Positions 43,911 through 51,113 of a stretch of 64,000 nucleotides of DNA are shown here, in pieces (positions within the stretch are counted from its first letter, which is position 1; each line of letters begins with the position of its first letter). This stretch comes from Rhizorhapis sp036570425 (GTDB lineage: Bacteria; Pseudomonadota; Alphaproteobacteria; Sphingomonadales; Sphingomonadaceae): contig DATCYF010000009.1 of assembly GCA_036570425.1 (NCBI GenBank), forward strand, positions 62,001 to 126,000. Direction: 5' to 3'. The notes under the pieces are model-generated. The model was not told the origin of the DNA. It was given only the letters and a program-made list of their open reading frames with translations, and made no database searches. A program made the position numbers and the translations under genes.

Positions 43911-44149
43911 CTATTCGTAGAAAACGGATATCCCGCGTTTCGGTTAGCGCTGATGACCGGAAGCTGATGTCGAATAAGGCGTTGGGCTTCAACGAAGCTG
44001 AGGCAGAGCATGCCGCCATCGCCCGCGCCAGTGCTAGAGCGCTATTCGCGGAAACCGGTTGCAGTGACAAAACGCTTGCGGCGCTTGTCCATGGCCTGCC
44101 CCGCGAACAGGTTGTTCGCTTCTTTCAACAATACCTCAAGGCCGCCTGA
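43907..44149 (+). CDS. Small hypothetical protein
   Basis: This is 80 residues with a basic N-terminus (TIRRKRISRVSVSADDRKL) and a helical C-terminal part (LAALVHGLPREQVVRFFQQYL). It overlaps the preceding gene by 4 bp (ATGA), so the two are co-translated. The function is unknown. Confidence 0.6.
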   Translation: MTIRRKRISRVSVSADDRKLMSNKALGFNEAEAEHAAIARASARALFAETGCSDKTLAALVHGLPREQVVRFFQQYLKAA

Positions 44150-44154
44150 CCTTA

Positions 44155-44186
44155 TCCGCAGCCGATCAGCCCTGATCGGCTGCGGA
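44155..44186. repeat. Perfect 15-bp inverted repeat (hairpin/cruciform)
   Basis: TCCGCAGCCGATCAG and its exact complement CTGATCGGCTGCGGA are separated by two bases, 6 bp after a stop codon. No T tract follows, so it is either a terminator of the hairpin-only kind or a protein-binding or recombination site. Confidence 0.7.
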
Positions 44187-44346
44187 CAATGGTCCGCTTA
44201 TAGCCTCGTTCATAGCATCAATCCTTTCGTGCGATCCGCCACTTGGGCGGATTCTCCGCGTTGGCGGGAACGATAAGCGGCTGGGCCGCGCCTTCAATCG
44301 ACTCCTCAGGCAGCGCGCGATGCAACACCGGTAGAGGAATGGATAT

Positions 44347-45114
44347 ATGGCTAAACATCAACTGAAGCTTGGAACAAGGTGGCTATCCGCTGCCGACGTT
44401 CGGGCATTTCGGGAACAGGCAAGAACTAACCGGCAGGCGCAGAAGCGCCTGCTGGCCTCTTTAGAGCAAAAGGTCGGTGCCCGCCGGGCCGATATCGCTT
44501 GCTCACTCGCGGACATACCAGCGCCGCAAAAAACCAATCTGATAAACAAGGCGATATCCGGGTATCGGCGCGAACTGCGTCGGGGGAGTGAGGATACCCG
44601 CCTCGCCTATGTTAAGGAGGCAGGACGGTTTCGTGAGATGGCGCGGGCTGCGGCCAGTCATTATCGGTCCAGTGTTCAGATGCTCGCCCGCTATACGCTC
44701 GGCTCCGAACGCCGATCCCGGATTATCCAGCAGATTGCTGCTTCAGGCCCTGCCGAGTTGTCCTCGCTTGCCGAATTAGCTGCTGCCACGAGTGACCGGG
44801 AACTCGGGGCCGCTCTCTGTTCCCGTCTTTCTGAAATCGACCCAGCCAAGCGGCCGTTTGCCGCCGTTGAGTTGGCTGATGCGCTCGTGGGCGAGGAGTT
44901 CCGTGAAATCGGCCAGGCCATCAAGGAAATGGATCGGCTGGCCCTTGAGGCTGTGGCTGACGACACTGCTTTCGAGACCGGAAAGACCGGTGACCTCCAT
45001 CGCAGCTTAGAGATCGCCCTGATGTATCAGGATGAGTCCGAAGACGAAAACGACGAAGAGAATGACGCCGCTGAAGAGGATGGCGCCACATTCAATGAAG
45101 GAAATCAAGCATGA
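44347..45114 (+). CDS. Hypothetical helical protein in the island
   Basis: This 255-residue protein is almost entirely helical, with a Lys/Arg-rich first half (FREQARTNRQAQKRLLASLEQ). A long acidic tail (residues ~232-252) is made up mainly of Glu and Asp. An acidic tail after a helical body is common in scaffold, chaperone or DNA-mimic proteins, but no family is recognised. It overlaps the next gene by 4 bp. Confidence 0.62.
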   Translation: MAKHQLKLGTRWLSAADVRAFREQARTNRQAQKRLLASLEQKVGARRADIACSLADIPAPQKTNLINKAISGYRRELRRGSEDTRLAYVKEAGRFREMARAAASHYRSSVQMLARYTLGSERRSRIIQQIAASGPAELSSLAELAAATSDRELGAALCSRLSEIDPAKRPFAAVELADALVGEEFREIGQAIKEMDRLALEAVADDTAFETGKTGDLHRSLEIALMYQDESEDENDEENDAAEEDGATFNEGNQA

Positions 45115-45383
45115 GCACGTTTGTCTTTTACGCCGATCAGCAACATAAAATGCGTGCTGATGGCCGCAACACTGTTATTGCAGAAGGGGCGGATGCCAAT
45201 GCCGCGCGGTTGATCGGTGAAGCGCTGCTCGGCTCACCTGGCGCGCTTGCCAAGTTCGCGGTGGTGGACATTAGTGCGTCCTTCCCAGCCTTCACAGTCG
45301 AAGGATTCCGTCCGGTTGGCGCCAGGAGTCAGGATGTTTGGCCCACCATCACCCGCGGCGGCGATAGACTCCCGGGAGTTTGA
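45111..45383 (+). CDS. Small hypothetical protein
   Basis: This is 90 residues, starting MSTFVFYADQQHKMRADG, probably an alpha/beta fold. ATGA overlap with the upstream helical protein implies co-translation. It ends in a disordered tail. No family is recognised. Confidence 0.58.
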   Translation: MSTFVFYADQQHKMRADGRNTVIAEGADANAARLIGEALLGSPGALAKFAVVDISASFPAFTVEGFRPVGARSQDVWPTITRGGDRLPGV

Positions 45384-45384
45384 C

Positions 45385-45471
45385 ATGAAACCTGAAATGA
45401 AAGTGCGCTCCGGGCAATCGAACTATTTCATTTATCTAGGTAGAGATCAGGACAGTTCAGGCTGGCGCTGA
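45385..45471 (+). CDS. Possible 28-residue small protein
   Basis: This frame, MKPEMKVRSGQSNYFIYLGR and eight further residues, starts 2 bp after the previous stop, with CGGGAG upstream. The operon position and ribosome site favour it, but its size gives little support. Its end overlaps the convergent nuclease-like frame. Confidence 0.35.
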   Translation: MKPEMKVRSGQSNYFIYLGRDQDSSGWR

Positions 45472-46350
45472 TCGGGGCTCGACATCATCACTAAAGGCGA
45501 GAGGAACTGATGGCAGAGAACCCGCCGCCGAGGCAGGCGGGTTCTCACCCAAATAGCCTCCCCCTAAATCATACCAGCCATCGCGGATCATCGGGAAATC
45601 GATAGCTGTCTCGGGCTCTGATTGTCGAACTAGCGTTCCATCCGCAAACCAGAAATGGCTTGTCAGTAATCCATCTCGCCGTTCAATGCACATGTTCGGT
45701 GTCGTCTGTGATGACGGGATTCCTACCGGAAAATAGGTCTTCTGAGCCCAGCGCCGCTCCGGCGGTGGAAGGCTCAGCCAGAAATCCTTTTCTTTTTCGG
45801 AAATGTTTGCCATCGGCCCATATATGTCGCCGAACAGACATATCGCGAGCGCCGCCATCGACTCGATCCGTTGGAATTGCCCTTGGTTTACAATGCGGAT
45901 CGCTTCACGCGGGGCCTTGTGACCGGTCTGGTCCCCTTTAGTGTGCCTGGCAACCTTGTTGCCGATGTTGCTCAACGCTTGGCCCGGCTTCCCTCCCAGC
46001 CAGAAGAAGGGCCCTACACCCATGGTGCTCCGATCGACCATCGACCAGATCACGCATCCACCCGGTTTCTGGGTCAAAGCCACATTTACCTTCTGGCGGC
46101 GGACCTTCGAGTCTGCACGGCTGTGTTTGAATTGAATGTGCCGCAGAACGCCTTTTGCTTCCACGACGATGTCGTAGCCATGGCCATCGAACTCCGATCG
46201 CAGCACCTCAAACGGTGTTTTGGCGCGCAGCAGCATCTCTTTGGACAGTTCAGCCAAGAATAGGTGCTCAACGACCTTCTCCCGCAGCGTTGAGTGCTGA
46301 GATCGACGTGACCTACCTGCGCGGCATCGAGGCCGGGCGGCGCAATCCAT
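45457..46350 (-). CDS. Nuclease-like protein (restriction-endonuclease fold), 5' end probably lost
   Basis: The open frame covers 297 codons, but convincing protein sequence begins only at about TLREKVVEHLFLAELSKEM (from ~46290). The core FEVLRSEFDGHGYDIVVEAKG followed by IQFKHSR has the D...E-x-K-like spacing of a PD-(D/E)XK nuclease or DUF4365-like domain. The rest contains a conserved-looking Trp/Phe-rich C-terminal domain. No start codon with a ribosome site precedes the domain; ATG at 46236 is possible but would remove the first helix. A truncated XRE gene on the other strand begins at the same point, suggesting both were cut by one rearrangement. It may be a remnant of a restriction locus. 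Confidence 0.55.
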   Translation of the reverse strand: MDCAARPRCRAGRSRRSQHSTLREKVVEHLFLAELSKEMLLRAKTPFEVLRSEFDGHGYDIVVEAKGVLRHIQFKHSRADSKVRRQKVNVALTQKPGGCVIWSMVDRSTMGVGPFFWLGGKPGQALSNIGNKVARHTKGDQTGHKAPREAIRIVNQGQFQRIESMAALAICLFGDIYGPMANISEKEKDFWLSLPPPERRWAQKTYFPVGIPSSQTTPNMCIERRDGLLTSHFWFADGTLVRQSEPETAIDFPMIRDGWYDLGGGYLGENPPASAAGSLPSVPLAFSDDVEPRSAPA

Positions 46351-46454
46351 CTGTCAGCGTGCTCGGGCGATTAGCTTTGACGCTTGACGTGCACGTGCGA
46401 GAACTATTTGAGCATTCGGCACATTCTAGCCGGGAGCGCGCCAATGGACGATGA
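46290..46454 (+). pseudogene. XRE-type HTH regulator, 5'-truncated fragment
   Basis: The frame encodes the second half of an XRE helix-turn-helix domain (LSAEIDVTYLRGIEAGRRNP, then LGRLALTLDVHVRELFEH). The first helix of the domain is absent and the upstream sequence belongs to the opposing nuclease-like gene. The TTG at 46290 could still start a short protein. Its stop overlaps the 81-residue gene that follows. Confidence 0.6.
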
Positions 46455-46689
46455 AGGCTTTCGTCACTATTTGGAAAATGACTATTCAGGATCGCTCAGC
46501 GCTAAGGCCGTCGGTGATGTCATTTCCCGGTGCAGGCGCATCGAAGCAGCTTTCAATGTGGACCTTTCTCAAGGGAGCGATATTGAGCATCTCGTAAAGC
46601 GCCTCGGTGAGATAGTAGATGATCCGAACTCATGGAGCGTCCTTCGGAACGCCCTTTACCGATATCGGGATTACATCAGCGGCAGCTAG
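46444..46689 (+). CDS. Small helical protein upstream of the reverse transcriptases
   Basis: This 81-residue all-helical protein resembles the SAM-like N-terminal domain of phage integrases: FRHYLENDYSGSLSAKAVGD, then the RCRRIEAAFNVDLSQ region and ALYRYRDYISG at the end. GGGAG precedes the ATG at 46444. It overlaps the XRE fragment by 11 bp and lies 66 bp before the first RT gene. It more likely belongs to the truncated restriction-like locus than to the RT system, but a role with the RTs cannot be excluded. Confidence 0.6.
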   Translation: MDDEGFRHYLENDYSGSLSAKAVGDVISRCRRIEAAFNVDLSQGSDIEHLVKRLGEIVDDPNSWSVLRNALYRYRDYISGS

Positions 46690-46755
46690 TCCTCCTATTC
46701 GATCCCTTGATTGAACGCCTTCTTTAAGCGACAGTTCAACAGAGGGGGATCACCT

Positions 46756-48036
46756 GTGTTGGAAAGCATATTTTCGGCGCGTCGTTTGTCGCGTTTGGTA
46801 CGTTCGGGCGACAGTCGGCGATTCGGCCTTGAGTTGGATAGGGACGGCGAAACAATCATTGCGCAGATTGCTGCGGATGCCGCTCTTAGAATCGTACCCC
46901 TGACCAGCTTTGTTCTTGCCAAGGTGAAGCGGAAGCAGTGCGTCGCCTACAACGACTACCCAGAAAATATTGTCCTTCGCGCGGTTGCAAACTACGTTGC
47001 GCGTCGGTTTCGTGTCGTCGCCAGCAGTCGCGACAGGATCGTGCGCGGCGTACTAGAGGCCATGTTCGATCAAACCCCCATCCATGTGATACGACGAGAT
47101 CTTTCTTCATTCTACGAAACTATCCCACTTGAACCTGTGCGCAGCCGCCTGCTCTATGACACCGCGATACCGCGGTCTGTCCGGCACTATCTGCACCAGT
47201 TTTATGAACATCATTGTGGCGTGCGCGTCGCAGGCTTGCCGCGGGGCATCGGCCTGACCACCATTCTCGTCGAACTGTCGATGCAGCAATTTGACGATGC
47301 CATTCGCGCCATCCCCGGCGTCTACCGCTACTTCCGCTATTCCGACGACATGCTGATCTTCGCATACAAAAATCCGGACGAGGTCGCCGAGCAAATCAAT
47401 GATGCGCTCCGTAAGTTGCCCGGCATGTCCTTCAACAAGGAAAAGTCAGAAGTCCGACATTTCGCTCGTGAACCCATAGAGCCCCGACCGGCTGTACCAT
47501 CGACTGCGAGCTTCGATTTTCTCGGCTACAAGTTTACCGCGGAACAGCGGGTTCACCGCGAACGACCGCGAAGGGTCTGGCTGGCTATTGCCGATAGAAA
47601 GACTCGTCTCATGAAGACGCGCATCTATTTGTCCCTTAAGGCTTTCATGAAGGACGGTGACGGCGCGATGCTAGTAGACCGACTCCGCGTTCTGGCAGGC
47701 AACTATCGCATTAATCGGCGTGGCATAAATGCAGTACGGCGGTCGAGGTATATCTATGCAGGGGTTTACTATAACTATTGGCGCTGCGGCGAATATATCC
47801 ACGGAAAGCACCATCCGTCGGCGCCGATTAGCCTGCGTGAAATCGATAATTTCTTGCATGGCCACATGAAGTCGAGGGGGAGTAGGTTTAGGAGGTCCCT
47901 CGAACTTCGCCTAACCCCGATACAGCGGCAGACGCTTGACAGTCTATCTTTCGAGCGAGGCTTTGTGGGGCGCCGAATGGTGCGTGTGGCCTTCTCACGA
48001 TTTTCAAAACTGAAGGCGATTTGGCGCAATGTTTGA
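46756..48036 (+). CDS. drt3a: Reverse transcriptase, candidate Drt3a (UG3-type) of a DRT3 system
   Basis: This is a 426-residue RNA-directed DNA polymerase. The catalytic Asp of the first palm motif is D115 in VIRRDLSSFYE, and the second is the YSDD box (Y195-D198) in FRYSDDMLIF. Between them lies LPRGIGLTTILVELSM. No group II intron maturase or retron msr/msd is seen. It overlaps a second, longer RT by 8 bp. Two adjacent RTs of ~420 and ~645 residues are the layout of defence-associated RT type 3 (UG3+UG8). The start is GTG at 46756, 6 bp after AGAGGGGGA; an in-frame TTG at 46711 has no ribosome site. It probably defends against phages. Confidence 0.82.
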   Translation: MLESIFSARRLSRLVRSGDSRRFGLELDRDGETIIAQIAADAALRIVPLTSFVLAKVKRKQCVAYNDYPENIVLRAVANYVARRFRVVASSRDRIVRGVLEAMFDQTPIHVIRRDLSSFYETIPLEPVRSRLLYDTAIPRSVRHYLHQFYEHHCGVRVAGLPRGIGLTTILVELSMQQFDDAIRAIPGVYRYFRYSDDMLIFAYKNPDEVAEQINDALRKLPGMSFNKEKSEVRHFAREPIEPRPAVPSTASFDFLGYKFTAEQRVHRERPRRVWLAIADRKTRLMKTRIYLSLKAFMKDGDGAMLVDRLRVLAGNYRINRRGINAVRRSRYIYAGVYYNYWRCGEYIHGKHHPSAPISLREIDNFLHGHMKSRGSRFRRSLELRLTPIQRQTLDSLSFERGFVGRRMVRVAFSRFSKLKAIWRNV

Positions 48037-49963
48037 TGTTTCGCGATCACTTCTGGCACGAAGCCTTCTGACGGACACGCTGCCATACGAGGTTCCGGTT
48101 ATCTTTTCCAACGACAAGCTACATGCGGCATTGTCGGCGACAATGCCCGACCAGGTCGCGAGATTGTGGGAGAAGATGCGTTCGGGCCGCAAGGACTACA
48201 CTATTCCCTACAACTACGAGATTGCTAAGGACGACAACAGGACCACGACGCTCAGTATCATTCATCCCCGCATACAGGAAGAGATGGCGGCGTTTTACGA
48301 GGCGCACAACTCTAGTCTTCTCAGTCACTGCGCCGATGGCAGAATCTCGCTTAGGCGGCCGGTTAATCTCGCTTCGCCCTATGTCTCCAGTCAGACCGTC
48401 GATGTGGAAGGGCGACTGCGCCTTGGTGTAGCGCAACTTCTGGTCGATGAGGAACAGCCGGACGTTTCCCATCTTCCGTCTTATTTTGCCTACGGAAAAT
48501 ACAACCTGTTGGGTAAGTTTATCGGATCGCGCGAGTTCATACGGCTGGAGGGCCGATACCTGCGATACCGCACACTCGATATTTCAAAATGCTTCTATAA
48601 TGTCTACTCCCACACGATCACTTGGGCGGTTAAGGACAAGCTGCTCGCAAAAGAATTCAAGTCGGCATATTCGTTCGAGGCGCAATTTGACAAGCTCATG
48701 CAGCGCGCGAATTACAACGAGACGAACGGCATCGTTGTTGGCCCGGAATTCTCACGGGTATTTGCGGAGATCATCCTGCAACGCGTAGACCAAAAGGTGA
48801 TAGCGAATCTCGCTGTTAATGGCCTAGTGTTTAACAGAGATTATGAAATCCGGCGCTACGTCGATGATTTCTTTGTGTTCTCAAACGCGACCGAAATACT
48901 TGACAAGGTCGAAAGCGAGATTCGCGTTCAGCTTGAATTTTACAAGCTTTATGTGAACGAGAAGAAGGTCGAGACATTCGTCCGGCCGTTCGTGTCAAAG
49001 CTTTCTCTTGCCCGGCAGGAAGTAGGAAGCCTATTACGCAGCATCCGTTCAGCCTTGCATGATATGCGGAAATCGGCAGAGCCAAAAGATGCTCGCCGAC
49101 ATCATCGGCACCTGAAGGCCTTGATGGCTGAGATCCGACTGGTGGTTTCCAAGCATGAGATTGCCTTTGCGAACATCAGCGGTTGGGTGATGTCGCGATT
49201 GAAACGGTTGAGTCGCGTAGCGATGAGTTCGATGAAGGGCGAACTACCAGAAGGCATGCAGGCGCTGATCGGCGACGTTGTTGTCACGATTGTGGAGCAG
49301 ATGTTCTACATCTGCGCGATCGACACTCGGGTGCGCTCCACATATTCAATCGCACAGCTTTGCTTATCGCTGCGTGAAAATATATCGCTGTTTTCCGAGG
49401 AGCAGCAGGATCTCGTCGCACACGTAATTATGGATCAGAGCCTTGCCATCCTCCGCGCCATGCGATCACGGGAGGGGGAAAGGTTCGGGCGGCGAGATTC
49501 GGTGGAGGTCTTCAATCTGCTCATTGTCGGCGCTTTGTTCGTCGGCCCAGAGTTCATGCGCTCCAGTGAGGTCAAGGAGGTTCTGCAGGCATTCTGCGCT
49601 AATGAACGCATCTCTTATTTTGCGTTCATAACGCTCAAGTTTTGCTACCTTCGAGACGCGCCTCGCTTCACCTCAGAACTGACAGCGATCAACGATCTGG
49701 TCGAAGCTCGCATCACCGATCCATCAGTGGATTTCATGAGAGACACAGAGGAGTTTCTCCTTCTGAACGAGTGGATATCGTCTCCGGATCTTTCTGCACC
49801 GAAAAAGCGTGATGTTTTAAATCAAATCTTCGGCGAAGAGGTGTTCGGAAAGAACGCCACACAGGAACTCGGTAGATGGACCGGATTCGTCGATTGGAGT
49901 GGCCTCAGCGTCTATCACTTGCTCGCGAAAAAGGAGTTGCGCCCTGTCTATGCATGGGGTTAG
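48029..49963 (+). CDS. drt3b: Reverse transcriptase, candidate Drt3b (UG8-type) of a DRT3 system
   Basis: This 644-residue protein has an RT palm with D184 in TLDISKCFYNVYS and the YVDD box at residues 277-280 (RRYVDDFFVFSN). About 350 helical residues follow (from SLARQEVGSLLRSIRSAL to the end) with no recognised domain, as in the UG8 group. It begins 8 bp inside the end of the first RT gene, so the two are made together. In DRT3 systems the two RTs act with a noncoding RNA to synthesise DNA in response to phage. A structured stretch lies directly downstream here. Confidence 0.82.
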   Translation: MFDVSRSLLARSLLTDTLPYEVPVIFSNDKLHAALSATMPDQVARLWEKMRSGRKDYTIPYNYEIAKDDNRTTTLSIIHPRIQEEMAAFYEAHNSSLLSHCADGRISLRRPVNLASPYVSSQTVDVEGRLRLGVAQLLVDEEQPDVSHLPSYFAYGKYNLLGKFIGSREFIRLEGRYLRYRTLDISKCFYNVYSHTITWAVKDKLLAKEFKSAYSFEAQFDKLMQRANYNETNGIVVGPEFSRVFAEIILQRVDQKVIANLAVNGLVFNRDYEIRRYVDDFFVFSNATEILDKVESEIRVQLEFYKLYVNEKKVETFVRPFVSKLSLARQEVGSLLRSIRSALHDMRKSAEPKDARRHHRHLKALMAEIRLVVSKHEIAFANISGWVMSRLKRLSRVAMSSMKGELPEGMQALIGDVVVTIVEQMFYICAIDTRVRSTYSIAQLCLSLRENISLFSEEQQDLVAHVIMDQSLAILRAMRSREGERFGRRDSVEVFNLLIVGALFVGPEFMRSSEVKEVLQAFCANERISYFAFITLKFCYLRDAPRFTSELTAINDLVEARITDPSVDFMRDTEEFLLLNEWISSPDLSAPKKRDVLNQIFGEEVFGKNATQELGRWTGFVDWSGLSVYHLLAKKELRPVYAWG

Positions 49964-50295
49964 TTCCGGATGTCGGCATTCCCGCCAGCATCAGTTCGTC
50001 TGATGACAACGCACTTGGATTCTGCATCCTTGGGATGCGTCGGAGGCCTAGTTCGGGCCGCAAGGCACACACGTCGCGGGGGTGCCGACGCACTGCCATT
50101 TCAACTTGTATCCAGGGCCTTCAGGCCGGATGAACGGCCAATTTCGTTCTTTGGAAGGTCCTGACAGCGGATGCCCTATATGCGACATTGCTTCGCGGCA
50201 TGTCGTGGTTGCGGTGCTTATCCGGTACCTGTCTGAAGCATCAGCGTTAGCATGATCCTCACATCGGATTAAGTCTATGTTTTTGAAAGGAAAAA
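49964..50295 (+). ncRNA. Candidate noncoding RNA of the DRT3 system
   Basis: This is 332 bp between the second RT and tRNA-Lys without a convincing gene. Several compact hairpins can be drawn: CATCAG-ttcgt-CTGATG (49989-50005), GCATCC-ttg-GGATGC (50024-50038), CGTCG/CGACG (50072-50090), GGCC-ttca-GGCC (50116-50127) and CGACAT/ATGTCG (50183-50205). CACACAC at 50066-50072 leads directly into the CGTCG stem. As I recall, recent work on DRT3 reports an ACACAC RNA template for poly(GT) synthesis, which would fit. Boundaries and promoter are not determined. Confidence 0.62.
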
Positions 50296-50342
50296 TGGTG
50301 AGCCCTGCTGGATTCGAACCAGCGACCTACTGATTAAAAGTC
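50296..50342 (-). repeat. attR: 47-bp repeat within the intact tRNA-Lys
   Basis: The sequence is identical to 36626-36672 and runs from the encoded CCA through the anticodon loop. The island therefore supplied the 3' half of the present tRNA gene. Confidence 0.93.
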
Positions 50343-50371
50343 AGTTGCTCTACCGACTGAGCTAAGGGCCC
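50296..50371 (-). tRNA. tRNA-Lys (anticodon TTT)
   Basis: This 76-nt gene folds as a standard cloverleaf. The acceptor GGGCCCT pairs with AGGGCTC, the D arm starts AGCTC, the anticodon stem ACTGA/TCAGT encloses the loop CTTTTAA with anticodon TTT, and the T arm is CTGG-TTCGAAT-CCAG. CCA is encoded. It is the integration target of the island, and its 3' 47 nt are duplicated at 36626. Confidence 0.96.
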
Positions 50372-50408
50372 CTGTGGCCGCTCGGTGCGGCGGGGTGAGG
50401 CGCATCCC

Positions 50409-50918
50409 CTAATCAGGCTTTGGGCGGCGGTCAACAGGCTTTGGCTTTTTTAAGCGCATATGAAGTTGCCAAATGGTCAGCGATGTCACTGGATCACGCC
50501 AGCGCGGGGCGATCTGCGTCAGGGGGGCAAGAACGAAATTGCGTTCGCGAAAGGAGGGGTGCGGGATGGTGAGGCTGCGGTCGGACCAGAGGCCCCCCGA
50601 CCATAAGACAATATCCAGGTCGAGCGTTCTGGCACCCCAGCGCTGACCGGCGCGCTTGCCGAAATCGGCCTCTATTTCCTTCAGGCGTTTGAGCAGAGCA
50701 GGGGGAGGCAATCCGGTTTCCACAAGAGCCGCGGCGTTGGCAAAGGTACGCCGGGATGGTCCGAGGGGAGGGGACGCGATGATTTTGGATCGGGCGCACA
50801 GGTGAAGCCCGCCCTTGTTCAACTCGGAAAAGGCCGCCTCAAGCACGCGGCGGGGCGGCCCATGAAGATGATGCGATCGGTTGGAGCCGAGCGCCACGGC
50901 GTAGCATGCCTTGGACAT
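50409..50918 (-). CDS. folK: 2-amino-4-hydroxy-6-hydroxymethyldihydropteridine pyrophosphokinase
   Basis: This is 169 residues of normal FolK length. The family signature RWGARTLDLDIVLWSG followed by LTIPHPSFRERNFVLAPL contains the ATP/Mg-binding Asp pair. The start ALGSNRS is also typical. It transfers pyrophosphate from ATP to the pterin in folate synthesis. It lies just outside the island, downstream of tRNA-Lys on the same strand orientation. Confidence 0.95.
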   Translation of the reverse strand: MSKACYAVALGSNRSHHLHGPPRRVLEAAFSELNKGGLHLCARSKIIASPPLGPSRRTFANAAALVETGLPPPALLKRLKEIEADFGKRAGQRWGARTLDLDIVLWSGGLWSDRSLTIPHPSFRERNFVLAPLTQIAPRWRDPVTSLTIWQLHMRLKKPKPVDRRPKPD

Positions 50919-51113
50919 GCTGCTGCGCCTATCTTCGCGCCGCCATGATGGAAAGCGCCATTTGTCATGCCGCGCCGATTTTACCTGACAATGGGAGCAG
51001 ATCGATCCATTCGGCTTTCACCGGGCCTGTGCTATAGGGGTATGGCAGCGCAAAATGGGACAACGGGCCGCTTGCCTGGGCCTGTGCCGAAGCGCTGACG
51101 GAGGACAAGTCCG

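Larger units (their letters stand above)
36626..50342. mobile_element. Integrated satellite-like genomic island in tRNA-Lys(TTT)
   Basis: The ~13.7-kb element is bounded by a perfect 47-bp direct repeat of the 3' part of tRNA-Lys (36626-36672 and 50296-50342). In order it carries a tyrosine integrase, an AlpA-like regulator, a primase-helicase, an iteron field, terminase small and large subunits, small unknown genes, remnants of a possible restriction locus, two reverse transcriptases and a candidate noncoding RNA. Integrase plus P4-type replication genes plus terminase with no recognised capsid or tail genes resembles a phage satellite. The intact tRNA gene is restored at the right end. Confidence 0.85.

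Noticed and set aside
46711..46755. TTG at 46711 as start of the first reverse transcriptase
   Set aside because: No Shine-Dalgarno sequence precedes it, whereas GTG at 46756 follows AGAGGGGGA by 6 bp and gives the expected length.
46756..49963. Retron, group II intron or diversity-generating retroelement as identity of the RT genes
   Set aside because: No msr/msd, maturase/intron domains, template-variable repeat pair or accessory genes of those systems were seen; two adjacent RTs fit DRT3 better.
49876..50133. Open frame overlapping the end of the second RT and the downstream stretch
   Set aside because: Its first part is an alternative frame of the RT gene and the rest falls in the hairpin-rich candidate RNA; no ribosome site.
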